DNA from: M2408 sp040386975
Lineage (GTDB): Bacteria > Bacteroidota > Bacteroidia > Flavobacteriales_D > Crocinitomicaceae
Assembly (NCBI GenBank): GCA_040386975.1
Contig: JAZKEO010000007.1
Location: 203,907 to 267,906 of the forward strand
Reading direction: 5' to 3'
DNA length: 64,000 nt
Below the pieces are notes generated by a model. It worked only from the letters and a program-made list of their open reading frames with translations. It did not search any database and was not told the DNA's origin. Below are positions 1 through 7,954 of this stretch, in pieces; the first letter of the stretch is position 1, and every line of letters starts with the position of its first letter. A program made the position numbers and the translations under genes.

Positions 1-917
1 TTGAAATTCATATCAAAGGGAGCGTTATATTTCAATACTTTTCCAAAATGATATTTCGCTTTTTGAGTTTCCTTTTTCTCAGCATTTAATTGTGCCAAAA
101 TGAAATGAACTCGTGCTTTATCAGCTGATTTTTTACAAAATTCTAAGGATTTTTCTAAACTCTCAATCGCCTTATCGTTTTCATCTTGTTTCAGAGATAA
201 ATCTGCTTTAGTAAGTTCAAAAAGAAAACGTTGTTTCTTAGGAAATTCAGCTTTTTCTTCTTCTTTGTCAGCAGTTTTACTTTTTTTCTTCTTCGAACTT
301 CCTTTTTTCTTTTTTACTTTCTCTTTCGATTTTCCGGAAGCTGAGCCTGTCGAAGCTTCAAGCTCTTCAATTTGTTTGTCAATATTCTTTAAAATCAAAG
401 AAGCTTCTGTCAAATTATTTTTCTCAATATTTGTTCTAGCAAGCCAAATTGCAGCTGTATAATTACTCGGGTCGTTTGAAAAGAATTTATTTATGTACGA
501 AAAATTCTTTTCTGCCAATTCATAATCTCTTCTGTAATAATTGGATATACCAATTGTTAACCAATTCTCGTCAATCCAAGCATTGTATTCCGCACGTTTT
601 TTTGACGGTTCAGAAGCTGTCGGCATACTGTGTTTGGAAATTACTTCCGTGCATTTTGCAATGGCGGTATCAATCGCAGGATACATACCTTTTACTTCTT
701 CCTCATTTGGCAAAGGATTTAAAGGTAAAAGCGAATAGTAATCCTCTGTCCGCGTATCTTTATAAGTAATAAGTGCTTGATTGATTAATTCATTCGCATT
801 AAAATAACCGTTGTAATGGGCAGTCATCCCGTGATACGAACGATTTACCAAAGTGTTCTTTTCAGTTGAACAAGATAAAACTAACAAAAAAAGTATTATA
901 AAAACTCCGAATTTCAT
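1..917 (-). CDS. sprE: SprE/PorW-like T9SS lipoprotein (5' part only)
   Basis: About 305 codons are visible from an ATG at 917; the frame is still open at base 1, so the C-terminal part lies outside. The N-terminus is a lipoprotein signal with cysteine at residue 16 (motif VLSC). Next comes a stretch with RSYHGMTAHYNGYFN, the type of sequence I associate with SprE/PorW, a TPR-rich outer-membrane lipoprotein needed for type IX secretion and gliding. Helical TPR-like segments follow. A lysine-rich, low-complexity linker around residues 185-215 contains an in-frame copy of the GAGCYTGTCGA repeat, read as ASTGSAS. It is divergent from the next gene. The SprE assignment rests on the N-terminal motif, TPR pattern and T9SS cargo nearby; another TPR lipoprotein is possible. 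Confidence 0.75.
   Translation of the reverse strand, partial: MKFGVFIILFLLVLSCSTEKNTLVNRSYHGMTAHYNGYFNANELINQALITYKDTRTEDYYSLLPLNPLPNEEEVKGMYPAIDTAIAKCTEVISKHSMPTASEPSKKRAEYNAWIDENWLTIGISNYYRRDYELAEKNFSYINKFFSNDPSNYTAAIWLARTNIEKNNLTEASLILKNIDKQIEELEASTGSASGKSKEKVKKKKGSSKKKKSKTADKEEEKAEFPKKQRFLFELTKADLSLKQDENDKAIESLEKSLEFCKKSADKARVHFILAQLNAEKKETQKAKYHFGKVLKYNAPFDMNF
336..359 (-). repeat. GAGCYTGTCGA-core hairpin element inside sprE
   Basis: The core GAGCCTGTCGA (343-353) is flanked by perfect 6-base arms GAAGCT and AGCTTC. It lies inside the sprE reading frame and adds the peptide ASTGSAS to a lysine-rich linker. Further copies lie at 5713, 10365, 40752, 40776, 42520 and 51936. Confidence 0.8.
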
Positions 918-1088
918 GCAAAAATTTAAACTATGTAACGCCAAAAGCACAAATTTATTGTAAAAAATCGAGAAAATGACGATTTTATAAAAGTTAGGAG
1001 TGAGTAGTTAGAAGTTAGTAGTAAAATAAGTCCAACCTTTTTTCTAATAAATCGTTTTTTAGAATATATTTACAAGAAATTAAAGCGT

Positions 1089-1778
1089 GTGAATAAACTA
1101 TTTTTCATAAAATCTCTTTTGTGTTTGTCTTTTTTGATATTGACTTTTTCTTGTGAAAAACATAATCCGGAAGACCCATGGTTTTCGCATGGAGGGAAGC
1201 ATTTGAATGAACGTTTGGATGGGGAATGGGAGTTGGTGAGTTTGCATATTATTAAAAATGCTTATCCCCCCTTTGAGTTAGATGATGAATATGAAGATTT
1301 TTCAAATTTATTAGATATTGACACCATGAATATTGCTAAATTTTTCAAATTTGTGCCAAAAGAAGAAGATAGTGATGTTGAAGGGAATGGAGAAATGTTA
1401 ATTCGTGCTAAATCTATGCAAAATTTTTCCGAAAAAATAGGAATTAATTTATCCCTAAATAAAGATGTAAACGATACGAATGTTGGGCTTTCAAAAATAA
1501 AATACTTGTTCAGAGAAGGAAAAAAGAATGGAGACAGTTTTTTTCAATTTAAGTTTATAGAAGTGGATACGGTGGATACATTGACACCAGATGTTCCTAT
1601 TTTTAAACCTTATGATGAATACTTTATTTTTAATAATTATTTTATGAAACCTATGTACACCTTTCATATTGCTAAAGCGACAAAAAAAGAATTGATACTC
1701 TATTATAACTTACACTTAGGAGTCGGTGAAAGTTATCCTTATAATAGATATCGTTTAACATTCAAAAAAATCAGCTAA
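1089..1778 (+). CDS. Hypothetical lipoprotein
   Basis: A 229-residue protein with a GTG start. The N-terminus is a lipoprotein signal peptide with a cysteine at residue 22 (ILTFSC), so it should be exported and lipid-anchored. The rest is polar, with several acidic stretches and no domain that I recognise. The GTG is chosen because it directly precedes the signal peptide; a promoter-like box TATATTTA lies at 1065-1072. It stands alone between the divergent sprE and bamD. Function unknown; a small envelope protein is as far as the sequence goes. Confidence 0.75.
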   Translation: MNKLFFIKSLLCLSFLILTFSCEKHNPEDPWFSHGGKHLNERLDGEWELVSLHIIKNAYPPFELDDEYEDFSNLLDIDTMNIAKFFKFVPKEEDSDVEGNGEMLIRAKSMQNFSEKIGINLSLNKDVNDTNVGLSKIKYLFREGKKNGDSFFQFKFIEVDTVDTLTPDVPIFKPYDEYFIFNNYFMKPMYTFHIAKATKKELILYYNLHLGVGESYPYNRYRLTFKKIS

Positions 1779-1809
1779 ACTCAAAATATTTAAGTTCTTA
1801 GCTTTTTTA
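1773..1809 (+). terminator. Probable terminator after the lipoprotein gene
   Basis: AGCTAA (1773-1778, which includes the stop codon) pairs with TTAGCT (1798-1803), and a run of T follows. The stem is short with a long loop, so the call is moderate. Confidence 0.45.
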
Positions 1810-1853
1810 CAAGTTTTTAACATCCATCAATTTCGTTCTTTTCGAGAAAATAG

Positions 1854-1861
1854 TATCTTTG
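1854..1861 (+). promoter_or_regulatory. -7 promoter box of bamD
   Basis: TATCTTTG fits the Bacteroidota consensus TAnnTTTG. It ends four bases before the bamD ATG, so transcription would begin at or next to the start codon. Confidence 0.65.
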
Positions 1862-1865
1862 CAAG

Positions 1866-2672
1866 ATGAAAGTTATTTTTTACTTCACTTTTTTAGTTTT
1901 GGTATTAAGTTCGTGTTCGGAATACAGTCGTGTTTTGAAAGGCGACGATTACACAAAAAAGTTTTCTTTAGCGAATGATTTGTATGAGCGAAAAAAATAT
2001 ATGAATTCAATCGCTTTGTATGAACAAGTTTACCAACGTTTACCGAAGACAGCAGAAGGTGAAGTGTCTTTTTACAGAATTGGAAAAGGATATTATTTGA
2101 CTGGAGATTATTACATGGGAGCTTATTTTTTAGGTTCATTTTTTGATAAATATCCTTTGAGCACGAAGATTGAAGAATCATTTTTTTTGAAAACAATTTG
2201 TAGTGTTAAAAATTCTCCTCAACAAAGTTTGGATCAGCAAGAAACAGAAATTGCTATAAATGATGTGCAACAATTCATCTATTTATTCCCAAATTCTTCT
2301 CGAATTGACACCTGTAACATCATCATCGATAACTTGCGTTTGAAGTTAGAAAACAAAGATTTTGAAAGCATCAAACTTTATTCTAAAACCTTGAATTATA
2401 AGTCGGCGGTAACAACAGCAGAAACCTTTTTAAACGACTATCCGACTTCCAGAAACAAAGAAGAAGTTATTTACATTAAAATAAAAAACTCGTACTTTTT
2501 AGCAAAAAATAGTATTGACGATAAAAAAAAGGATAGAATTGATAAAACTATTGAAACTTATCGTACCTTTGCAGTCCAATTTCCCGAAAGTAAACACTTA
2601 AAAGAATTGGAAACATTGAATAAAAGTCTTCAACAACAGTTGGATGATTTAAAAAATAAGTCCTTATTTTAA
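1866..2672 (+). CDS. bamD: Outer membrane protein assembly factor BamD
   Basis: A 268-residue lipoprotein of the BamD/YfiO family, the TPR component of the BAM complex that inserts beta-barrel proteins into the outer membrane. The signal peptide ends in LSSC with the lipidated cysteine at residue 17. The SEYSRVLKG segment follows, then TPR-like helices (residues about 35-75 with ANDLYERKKYMNSIALYEQV, then 85-120) and further repeats to the C-terminus, which ends in a lysine/glutamine-rich helix. Length and domain order fit the family. It starts the bamD-rpoZ-coaBC-DUF4835 run that is conserved in Bacteroidota; rpoZ follows after 28 bases. Confidence 0.92.
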   Translation: MKVIFYFTFLVLVLSSCSEYSRVLKGDDYTKKFSLANDLYERKKYMNSIALYEQVYQRLPKTAEGEVSFYRIGKGYYLTGDYYMGAYFLGSFFDKYPLSTKIEESFFLKTICSVKNSPQQSLDQQETEIAINDVQQFIYLFPNSSRIDTCNIIIDNLRLKLENKDFESIKLYSKTLNYKSAVTTAETFLNDYPTSRNKEEVIYIKIKNSYFLAKNSIDDKKKDRIDKTIETYRTFAVQFPESKHLKELETLNKSLQQQLDDLKNKSLF

Positions 2673-2700
2673 GGCGAATATTAAATTAAATATTGAAAAG

Positions 2701-3033
2701 ATGAGCATTAATTTTAAAACTATCGATTCTGAACGTTCAACGATTACTCGTGATACGATTAAATTTGAAGAAAAAACTGGTAACATTTACGAAGCAATTG
2801 TTGCTATGTCAAAACGTTCAAATCAAATTTCTTCAGAATTAAAAGAAGAATTGACTGGTAAATTACAAGAATTTGCATCTTCAACAGATAATTTAGAAGA
2901 AGTTTTTGAAAACAGAGAACAAATTGAAATTTCTAAATTTTACGAAAAATTACCAAAAGCAGTTGCTATTTCTATGTCAGAAATGTTAGACGACAAGATT
3001 TACATTCGTAAAATTGCAGAGGAGACAAAGTAA
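2701..3033 (+). CDS. rpoZ: RNA polymerase omega subunit, Bacteroidota type
   Basis: A 110-residue protein matching the Bacteroidota omega/Rpb6-like family. It begins MSINFKTIDSERSTITRDT and continues with GNIYEAIVAMSKRSNQIS, the conserved helix that holds the beta-prime subunit. The C-terminal part is helical and acidic. Omega helps assemble and stabilise RNA polymerase. Its place between bamD and coaBC is the usual one in this phylum. It is probably co-transcribed with bamD. Confidence 0.9.
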   Translation: MSINFKTIDSERSTITRDTIKFEEKTGNIYEAIVAMSKRSNQISSELKEELTGKLQEFASSTDNLEEVFENREQIEISKFYEKLPKAVAISMSEMLDDKIYIRKIAEETK

Positions 3034-3140
3034 TTATTTATTGACTGCAAGTTAAAGTAAAGGAACAGTACTAACGTTTGCTAAATCAAAGCTAACGCTT
3101 TTCTTGTCTTTAATCTTACAGTCTTAAGTCTATAGAAAAA

Positions 3141-4334
3141 ATGAAAGGGAAACGCATTCTTCTAGGAATTACTGGAGGCATTGCAGCATACAAAATTGCA
3201 TTCCTGATTCGTTTATTAAAGAAAAAAGAGGCAGAAGTCAGATGTATTATGACTCCTGCCTCTTGTGATTTTATATCACCGCTAACCATCGCTACTTTAT
3301 CCGAAAACCCAGTACACATTGATTTTTGGAATCAAAAAAATGGCGAATGGACGAACCACGTCGATTTAGGAATGTGGGGAGATATTTTTCTCATCGCTCC
3401 ATTGACGGCAAATACTTTAGCGAAAATTTCAAACGGATATTGTGATAATTTACTTACCGCAACCTATTTATCCGCAAAATGTCCTGTAATTGTTGCTCCA
3501 GCAATGGATTTAGATATGTATGCTCACAAAACGACCGAAGAAAATCTGAAAGCTTTAGAAAATCGAGGAAATTTGATTATTCCAGCTGAATTTGGAGAAT
3601 TAGCGAGTGGTTTGATTGGACAAGGAAGATTATCCGAACCAGAAACAATTGTTGCTTTTTTAGACATTTTTTTTGAAAATCAAGATTCATTTTCTAGGAA
3701 AACAGTTTTAATTACCGCTGGACCAACGCATGAGAAATTAGATCCCGTTCGATTTATCGGGAATAATTCTTCAGGAAAAATGGGGTACCGCATTGCGGAA
3801 GATTTTTTGAAACGTGGAGCAAAAGTGATTTTAGTTTCAGGACCAACAAACGAAAACTTACAACATCCAAACTTGACTTTACTTGAAATTGAATCAGCTG
3901 AAGAAATGTTGAAAGAAGTTCAAGGAAACTGGAAAAAGGCTGATATTGGTGTTTTTGCAGCGGCTGTAGCCGATTATCGTCCGAAAACAAAGGAAGAACA
4001 AAAAATCAAAAAGAAAGATGAAGAATTGATTTTAACTTTGGTTAAAAATCCTGACATTTTACTTTGGGCTGGACAACATAAAAGTGAGAAGCAATTTTTA
4101 GTTGGTTTTGCTTTAGAAACAAACAATGCAATTGAACATGCGCAAACAAAATTAAAGAACAAAAATTTAGATTTAATTGTTTTAAATACCTTGGAAGATG
4201 AAGGTGCAGGTTTCAAAAATGAAACAAATCGCATTCATTTGATTGACAAAAGCAATAAAATTCTTAGTTTTGAGTTAAAAAGTAAAACATTGGTCGCAAA
4301 AGACCTTGTTGATTATTTAAAAGAGAAGATTTAG
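3141..4334 (+). CDS. coaBC: Bifunctional phosphopantothenoylcysteine decarboxylase / phosphopantothenate-cysteine ligase
   Basis: A 397-residue CoaBC (Dfp) protein that performs two consecutive steps of coenzyme A synthesis. The N-terminal flavoprotein half (about 1-180) begins KRILLGITGGIAAYK and carries APLTANTLAKI and the substrate-recognition clamp PAMDLDMY. The C-terminal ligase half starts with VLITAGPTHEKLDPVRFI and NNSSGKMG, the nucleotide-binding signature, and keeps the KNPDIL motif. Length and domain order are normal. The ATG at 3141 lies just before the flavin-binding strand. Only one base separates its stop from the next gene, so translation is probably coupled. Confidence 0.95.
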   Translation: MKGKRILLGITGGIAAYKIAFLIRLLKKKEAEVRCIMTPASCDFISPLTIATLSENPVHIDFWNQKNGEWTNHVDLGMWGDIFLIAPLTANTLAKISNGYCDNLLTATYLSAKCPVIVAPAMDLDMYAHKTTEENLKALENRGNLIIPAEFGELASGLIGQGRLSEPETIVAFLDIFFENQDSFSRKTVLITAGPTHEKLDPVRFIGNNSSGKMGYRIAEDFLKRGAKVILVSGPTNENLQHPNLTLLEIESAEEMLKEVQGNWKKADIGVFAAAVADYRPKTKEEQKIKKKDEELILTLVKNPDILLWAGQHKSEKQFLVGFALETNNAIEHAQTKLKNKNLDLIVLNTLEDEGAGFKNETNRIHLIDKSNKILSFELKSKTLVAKDLVDYLKEKI

Positions 4335-4335
4335 A

Positions 4336-5253
4336 ATGAAAATCAAAATCAAAATAGCATTTAGTGTACTTATATATTGTTTGACAACGACTTTTGGCTT
4401 TAATCAGGAGTTAAATTGTCAAGTTACTGTTGTTGTGGATAATCAAATTCCTGTTACTTCGATTGAAAAAGAGGTTTTTGACTTGTTGAAGCAAACAGTT
4501 TATGAGATGATGAATAACACCAAATGGACGAAAGAAAAATACAAACTGGAGGAACGTATCAATTGCAATATCCAGATTCAAATTTCATCTATTCCAACAA
4601 CGGGAACGTATTCAGGTTCAATACAAGTTCAATCTACGCGTCCAGCGTTTAATAGTTCTTACAATACAACAATTTTAAACTATCAAGACGATAATTTAAG
4701 TTTCAATTTTTCGCGGAATTCGGTTTTGATTTATTCTCCAAATCAATATAGAGACGAATTGACTTCTATTTTGGCGTACTATGCTTATATGATTATTGGA
4801 ATGGATGCGGATTCTTTTTCTTCTCAAGGAGGAACGCCTTACTTCACGGAAGCACAGCAAATTGTATCTTTAGCTCAGTCTTCTGGAAGTCCAGGTTGGG
4901 CATCAAATGATACAAAAAAAAGAAATCGTTTCTACTTGGTTGACAACATTTTACACCAATTATTCGAGCCTTTGAGAGCTTGTAATTACATGTACCATCG
5001 ACAAGGAATTGATTTGTTGTATGAGAAGCAAGATGAGGCAAAAAAAAACATGTACAAAGCTTTAACTTTGCTGAATAAAGTGATTACATCTCGTCCAAAT
5101 TCAATTAATTTATTAAATTTCGTTCAAGCAAAACAAGTAGAAATAAAAAATATTTTTGTTGATGCTGAGCAAACAGAAAAAACGGAAATAGTTAATTTAT
5201 TGAAGAAAATAGATCCTGCCAATTCAAGTAAATATCAAGAAATTTTGGAGTGA
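4336..5253 (+). CDS. DUF4835 family protein (labelled PorD in some annotations)
   Basis: A 305-residue secreted protein with a signal peptide (about residues 1-24). The body matches my recollection of DUF4835: LNCQVTVVVDNQIP near the N-terminus, TKEKYKLEERINCNIQI, and a C-terminal helical region with LRACNYMYHRQGIDLLYE. The family is Bacteroidota-specific and linked to type IX secretion by naming and co-occurrence; no biochemical role can be read from the sequence. It starts one base after coaBC, as in related genomes. recN, often next in this cluster, is not here; the next gene is on the other strand. Confidence 0.82.
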   Translation: MKIKIKIAFSVLIYCLTTTFGFNQELNCQVTVVVDNQIPVTSIEKEVFDLLKQTVYEMMNNTKWTKEKYKLEERINCNIQIQISSIPTTGTYSGSIQVQSTRPAFNSSYNTTILNYQDDNLSFNFSRNSVLIYSPNQYRDELTSILAYYAYMIIGMDADSFSSQGGTPYFTEAQQIVSLAQSSGSPGWASNDTKKRNRFYLVDNILHQLFEPLRACNYMYHRQGIDLLYEKQDEAKKNMYKALTLLNKVITSRPNSINLLNFVQAKQVEIKNIFVDAEQTEKTEIVNLLKKIDPANSSKYQEILE

Positions 5254-5257
5254 TTTA

Positions 5258-5869
5258 TCAGTAGTTGATTAAATCAATGATTTGTGTAATAAATAGCACC
5301 AAAGAAATTAAGCCTAAAATCCCCCAAATTAATATCGTAGGCATTACTGAGTTTAGAGCTAAAACCACAAACAAAATGATTAGGCCTAAAAACACAACAG
5401 TAAGTAGAATGTTAATTCCTAACTCCCAGTCAAAATAAGCTTTTTTGGACTTTTTTAAAGATTTTACTTTGCTGACACTTAAATTGTCTTTTTTGAGTTG
5501 TTTACTTTGTTTAAGTTCGTAAACAGATTTTCCGTTTTTATTTTCAGATTCAAAAACATTGTCTTGAATTAATTCACTGTTTTCAACAATAGAATTTGAA
5601 GTAGGAACTAATTCAGTTTCTATTGATTCATTTTCTACTAAAAGAACTTCGGATTCAGCAGCTTCTTTTTTATTAAAAACTTCATTATCGGAAACTGAGC
5701 TTGTCAAATTTTCGGAAGCTGAGCCTGTCGAAGCTTTCTTGTTTCCATTCCATTGAACAAAATATCCTTTGTTATAAGTTCTTTTTTGAATTGAACAAGA
5801 TTGATTTAAAAAGATTAGGCTAAAAAGAATTGCTAATCCTAATACTGTAGTGGTTTTGATTGATTTCAT
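5258..5869 (-). CDS. Small lipoprotein, KRxYxxGYxVxW type, paralogue of the next gene
   Basis: A 203-residue protein with a lipoprotein signal (cysteine at residue 25), then the motif CSIQKRTYNKGYFVQWN. A long variable Ser/Glu/Lys-rich linker (about 43-145) follows, then two C-terminal hydrophobic helices (about 150-200). The linker holds two tandem 24-bp repeat units: one clean GAGCYTGTCGA copy read as ASTGSAS and one decayed copy read as LTSSVSDN. The N-terminal motif and C-terminal membrane helices are shared with the next gene, so the pair arose by duplication. The motif is widespread in Bacteroidota lipoproteins, but I know no function. Confidence 0.8.
   Translation of the reverse strand: MKSIKTTTVLGLAILFSLIFLNQSCSIQKRTYNKGYFVQWNGNKKASTGSASENLTSSVSDNEVFNKKEAAESEVLLVENESIETELVPTSNSIVENSELIQDNVFESENKNGKSVYELKQSKQLKKDNLSVSKVKSLKKSKKAYFDWELGINILLTVVFLGLIILFVVLALNSVMPTILIWGILGLISLVLFITQIIDLINY
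5689..5736 (-). repeat. Tandem pair of 24-bp GAGCYTGTCGA elements
   Basis: The unit at 5713-5736 has the core GAGCCTGTCGA with arms GAAGCT and AGCTTT. Exactly 24 bp before it, 5689-5712 holds a decayed copy with core GAGCTTGTCAA. Both are in frame in the lipoprotein gene and cover an eight-residue period. The same 24-bp tandem arrangement recurs at 40752-40799. Confidence 0.75.
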
Positions 5870-5916
5870 TCTGTGAATTTAAAAATAAATTTGAAATTGC
5901 TTATAAAAAATGTAAT

Positions 5917-6540
5917 TTATCTTCTTTTCCTATTTTTGTATGTAGTTGAAATTTCTGAAAAAATAAAAGCTAAAACGACAAAAGAGAGTGAAATAATAAA
6001 GAATAATAAGCAAAAAATAACGTAAACAATTTGTGCTACGGCAAGTGAATTTAAAGCAAAAAGTAAAAATAAAAAGCCTAAAATTCCGAAAACTAAAGCA
6101 AAAACAAGATACAGTTTTGCTAAATCATCCAATAAATTTGGTGCTTTGACTTTTGATTTTACCTTTTTCAGAAAAGTTTTCTTTTTCTCCAGGTTAAGTT
6201 TTGGAAGCGATTTAACAAGAAGGGTTTTAGGAGAAATATTTGGTTTTATTTTTTCCTCCAATTCGGTTTCAGTTGAACTAACATCCGAAATTCCTGTGTT
6301 CGAATTCACATTTTGTGCAAGTTCCAAATTTGAATTTCCTTCTTGAATAATTTCTTCTTCAACTTGAATTTGTTCTTTTGAACTTAATTCAGTTTTGATT
6401 TGCTCCTTTTCATTTGACTTTGAAATATGATTCCATTGCACAAAATAACCTTTGTTGTAAGTTCTTTTCTGAATTGTACACGAAAAGCTGAGAGCCAATA
6501 TGCTACAAAAAATGAAGGAGATTTTTAAAATTGATTTCAT
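5917..6540 (-). CDS. Small lipoprotein, KRxYxxGYxVxW type, paralogue
   Basis: A 207-residue protein with a lipoprotein signal ending at cysteine 21, then CTIQKRTYNKGYFVQWN, nearly identical to the neighbouring paralogue. The central part is Glu/Lys/Ser-rich and unlike the paralogue in sequence. It ends in hydrophobic helices (about 140-195) and a basic tail (KNRKRR). No GAGCYTGTCGA repeat is present in this copy. It is in the same orientation as its paralogue, 47 bases upstream of it, and 12 bases downstream of the acyltransferase gene. Function unknown. Confidence 0.8.
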   Translation of the reverse strand: MKSILKISFIFCSILALSFSCTIQKRTYNKGYFVQWNHISKSNEKEQIKTELSSKEQIQVEEEIIQEGNSNLELAQNVNSNTGISDVSSTETELEEKIKPNISPKTLLVKSLPKLNLEKKKTFLKKVKSKVKAPNLLDDLAKLYLVFALVFGILGFLFLLFALNSLAVAQIVYVIFCLLFFIISLSFVVLAFIFSEISTTYKNRKRR

Positions 6541-6552
6541 ACGTCCAATAGT

Positions 6553-7869
6553 TTATTCAAAAATTAATTTTCGCAGTTTTTCTTTCTCATTTTTTAATTC
6601 AATGAGCTTATTTTTATCTCTAAGCATCGTAAAAACGAATTTCCATTTACTTGAAATATGCCTAAAATAGGAAAAAATAGAATAAGCTAACAAGCCTGAA
6701 ATTGGTAGTGAAGAAAAATAAATGACTTGTTCAAAAAAGCTTAAATCAAAGATGAATTTTAAGCCAAACATGAAAGCAAGATAAAACATCGGATACAAAA
6801 TCAGACCTAATAAAACGGTCAAAGGAGCATAATACTCAACATCTTTGGTCATTTTTGGAATCAAAATTGCGATAAGTTTAAAAGCTAAAATGTTGTGAAT
6901 GAATCCATAAATAAAAAGTGGGAAACCAATCATAAGAAAGATAAAGGAGAAGAAAATTTGTCTAAAAAACATTTTCAGTCGAAAACGACGATCCAAAAAA
7001 TCTGATTTAATTCCAAATTTGTCTAATTTCGATTTTAAGGAAGATAAAATCAAACGAATCTCTTCCATTTTCCAAACCTCAACAACTTTTAATTCCGTGA
7101 TTTTATCACGCATTTGTTTCAATAAATCCAATTCACCTTTTACACCTTTTTGTTGCTGTTTGATGTATTTTGACTTGAAAATTTGGTGCAAATCTTCCAA
7201 CATCAATTCATCTAATTTTTCTCCTGAATTGACTAAAACTTGCTCTAAACGAACACGAAACAATTCAGTCAATCTTTTTGCTGCAAGTCCTTGATTTTCA
7301 TCTTCTTTTATGGCGAAATCTTTTACTTTTATGGCATTTCCAACTTGCACCAAAACCTTACTTCCAAATCGATTTGCGTCTAAATAATTCAATCCCAAGG
7401 GAATGACCTCTAAATCTAATTTATTTCCATTCCGACGTTCGACTTCCAAAGCAATTCGTGCAGTTCCCGATTTTAATTCGCGTAAATGTCTTTCCAAAAA
7501 ACTCGTTCCTTCAGGGAAAATTAGCAAGGATTTTCCTTCCTCCAAAATTTTGTAACAAGCTTCAAATGAATCTTTATTTGAAACACCATCGGTCGTTTTA
7601 TCTTCTCGTCGATTTATGGGAATCATGTTCAAACTTTGCAAAATTTTACGTTTCAAAGGAGAAGAAAATAAACTCGCTTTTGCCATAAAATAAATTGGCT
7701 CTTTGGCCACAAAACCAATAATCCAAGCATCCATCAAAGTATTCGGATGATTAGCAATATAAATGCAAGGTCCTTTTTCAGGTAGATTTTTTTTATTTAT
7801 AACTTTTATTTCTCGGTAATAAAGTCTAATTCCGATGGAAACAATCGCTTTTAAAATGTAATAAAGCAT
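6553..7869 (-). CDS. PlsC-family glycerolipid acyltransferase
   Basis: A 438-residue membrane enzyme of the 1-acylglycerol-3-phosphate / glycerol-3-phosphate acyltransferase superfamily, which transfers fatty acids in phospholipid or lipid synthesis. Acyltransferase blocks are clear: NHPNTLMD (His41, Asp47), the IPINRR arginine block (about 83-88), and FPEGTS (118-123). The catalytic box is H-x5-D instead of the usual H-x4-D, a spacing I recall from Gpt2/Sct1-like enzymes. A charged helical region follows (about 200-290), then three to four membrane segments (about 300-410), so it is longer than plain PlsC. The exact acyl acceptor cannot be read from the sequence. Confidence 0.85.
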   Translation of the reverse strand: MLYYILKAIVSIGIRLYYREIKVINKKNLPEKGPCIYIANHPNTLMDAWIIGFVAKEPIYFMAKASLFSSPLKRKILQSLNMIPINRREDKTTDGVSNKDSFEACYKILEEGKSLLIFPEGTSFLERHLRELKSGTARIALEVERRNGNKLDLEVIPLGLNYLDANRFGSKVLVQVGNAIKVKDFAIKEDENQGLAAKRLTELFRVRLEQVLVNSGEKLDELMLEDLHQIFKSKYIKQQQKGVKGELDLLKQMRDKITELKVVEVWKMEEIRLILSSLKSKLDKFGIKSDFLDRRFRLKMFFRQIFFSFIFLMIGFPLFIYGFIHNILAFKLIAILIPKMTKDVEYYAPLTVLLGLILYPMFYLAFMFGLKFIFDLSFFEQVIYFSSLPISGLLAYSIFSYFRHISSKWKFVFTMLRDKNKLIELKNEKEKLRKLIFE

Positions 7870-7942
7870 TTTTTGACGTAAAATTTTGAATGAAAGTAAT
7901 TAATTTTTTTGATTTTTGATACAATTTCTTATAGAAATGACT

Positions 7943-7950
7943 TAATTTTA
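7943..7950 (+). promoter_or_regulatory. -7 promoter box of pabB
   Basis: TAATTTTA fits TAnnTTTg except at the last base and ends four bases before the ATG. A TTTG at 7915-7918 could be the -33 element, although the spacing is a little long. Confidence 0.5.
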
Positions 7951-7954
7951 CAAG

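Noticed and set aside
265..769. Overlapping open frames on the + strand at the left edge
   Set aside because: They lie opposite the clear sprE reading frame, which has a lipoprotein signal and family-like sequence; the + strand products are low complexity.
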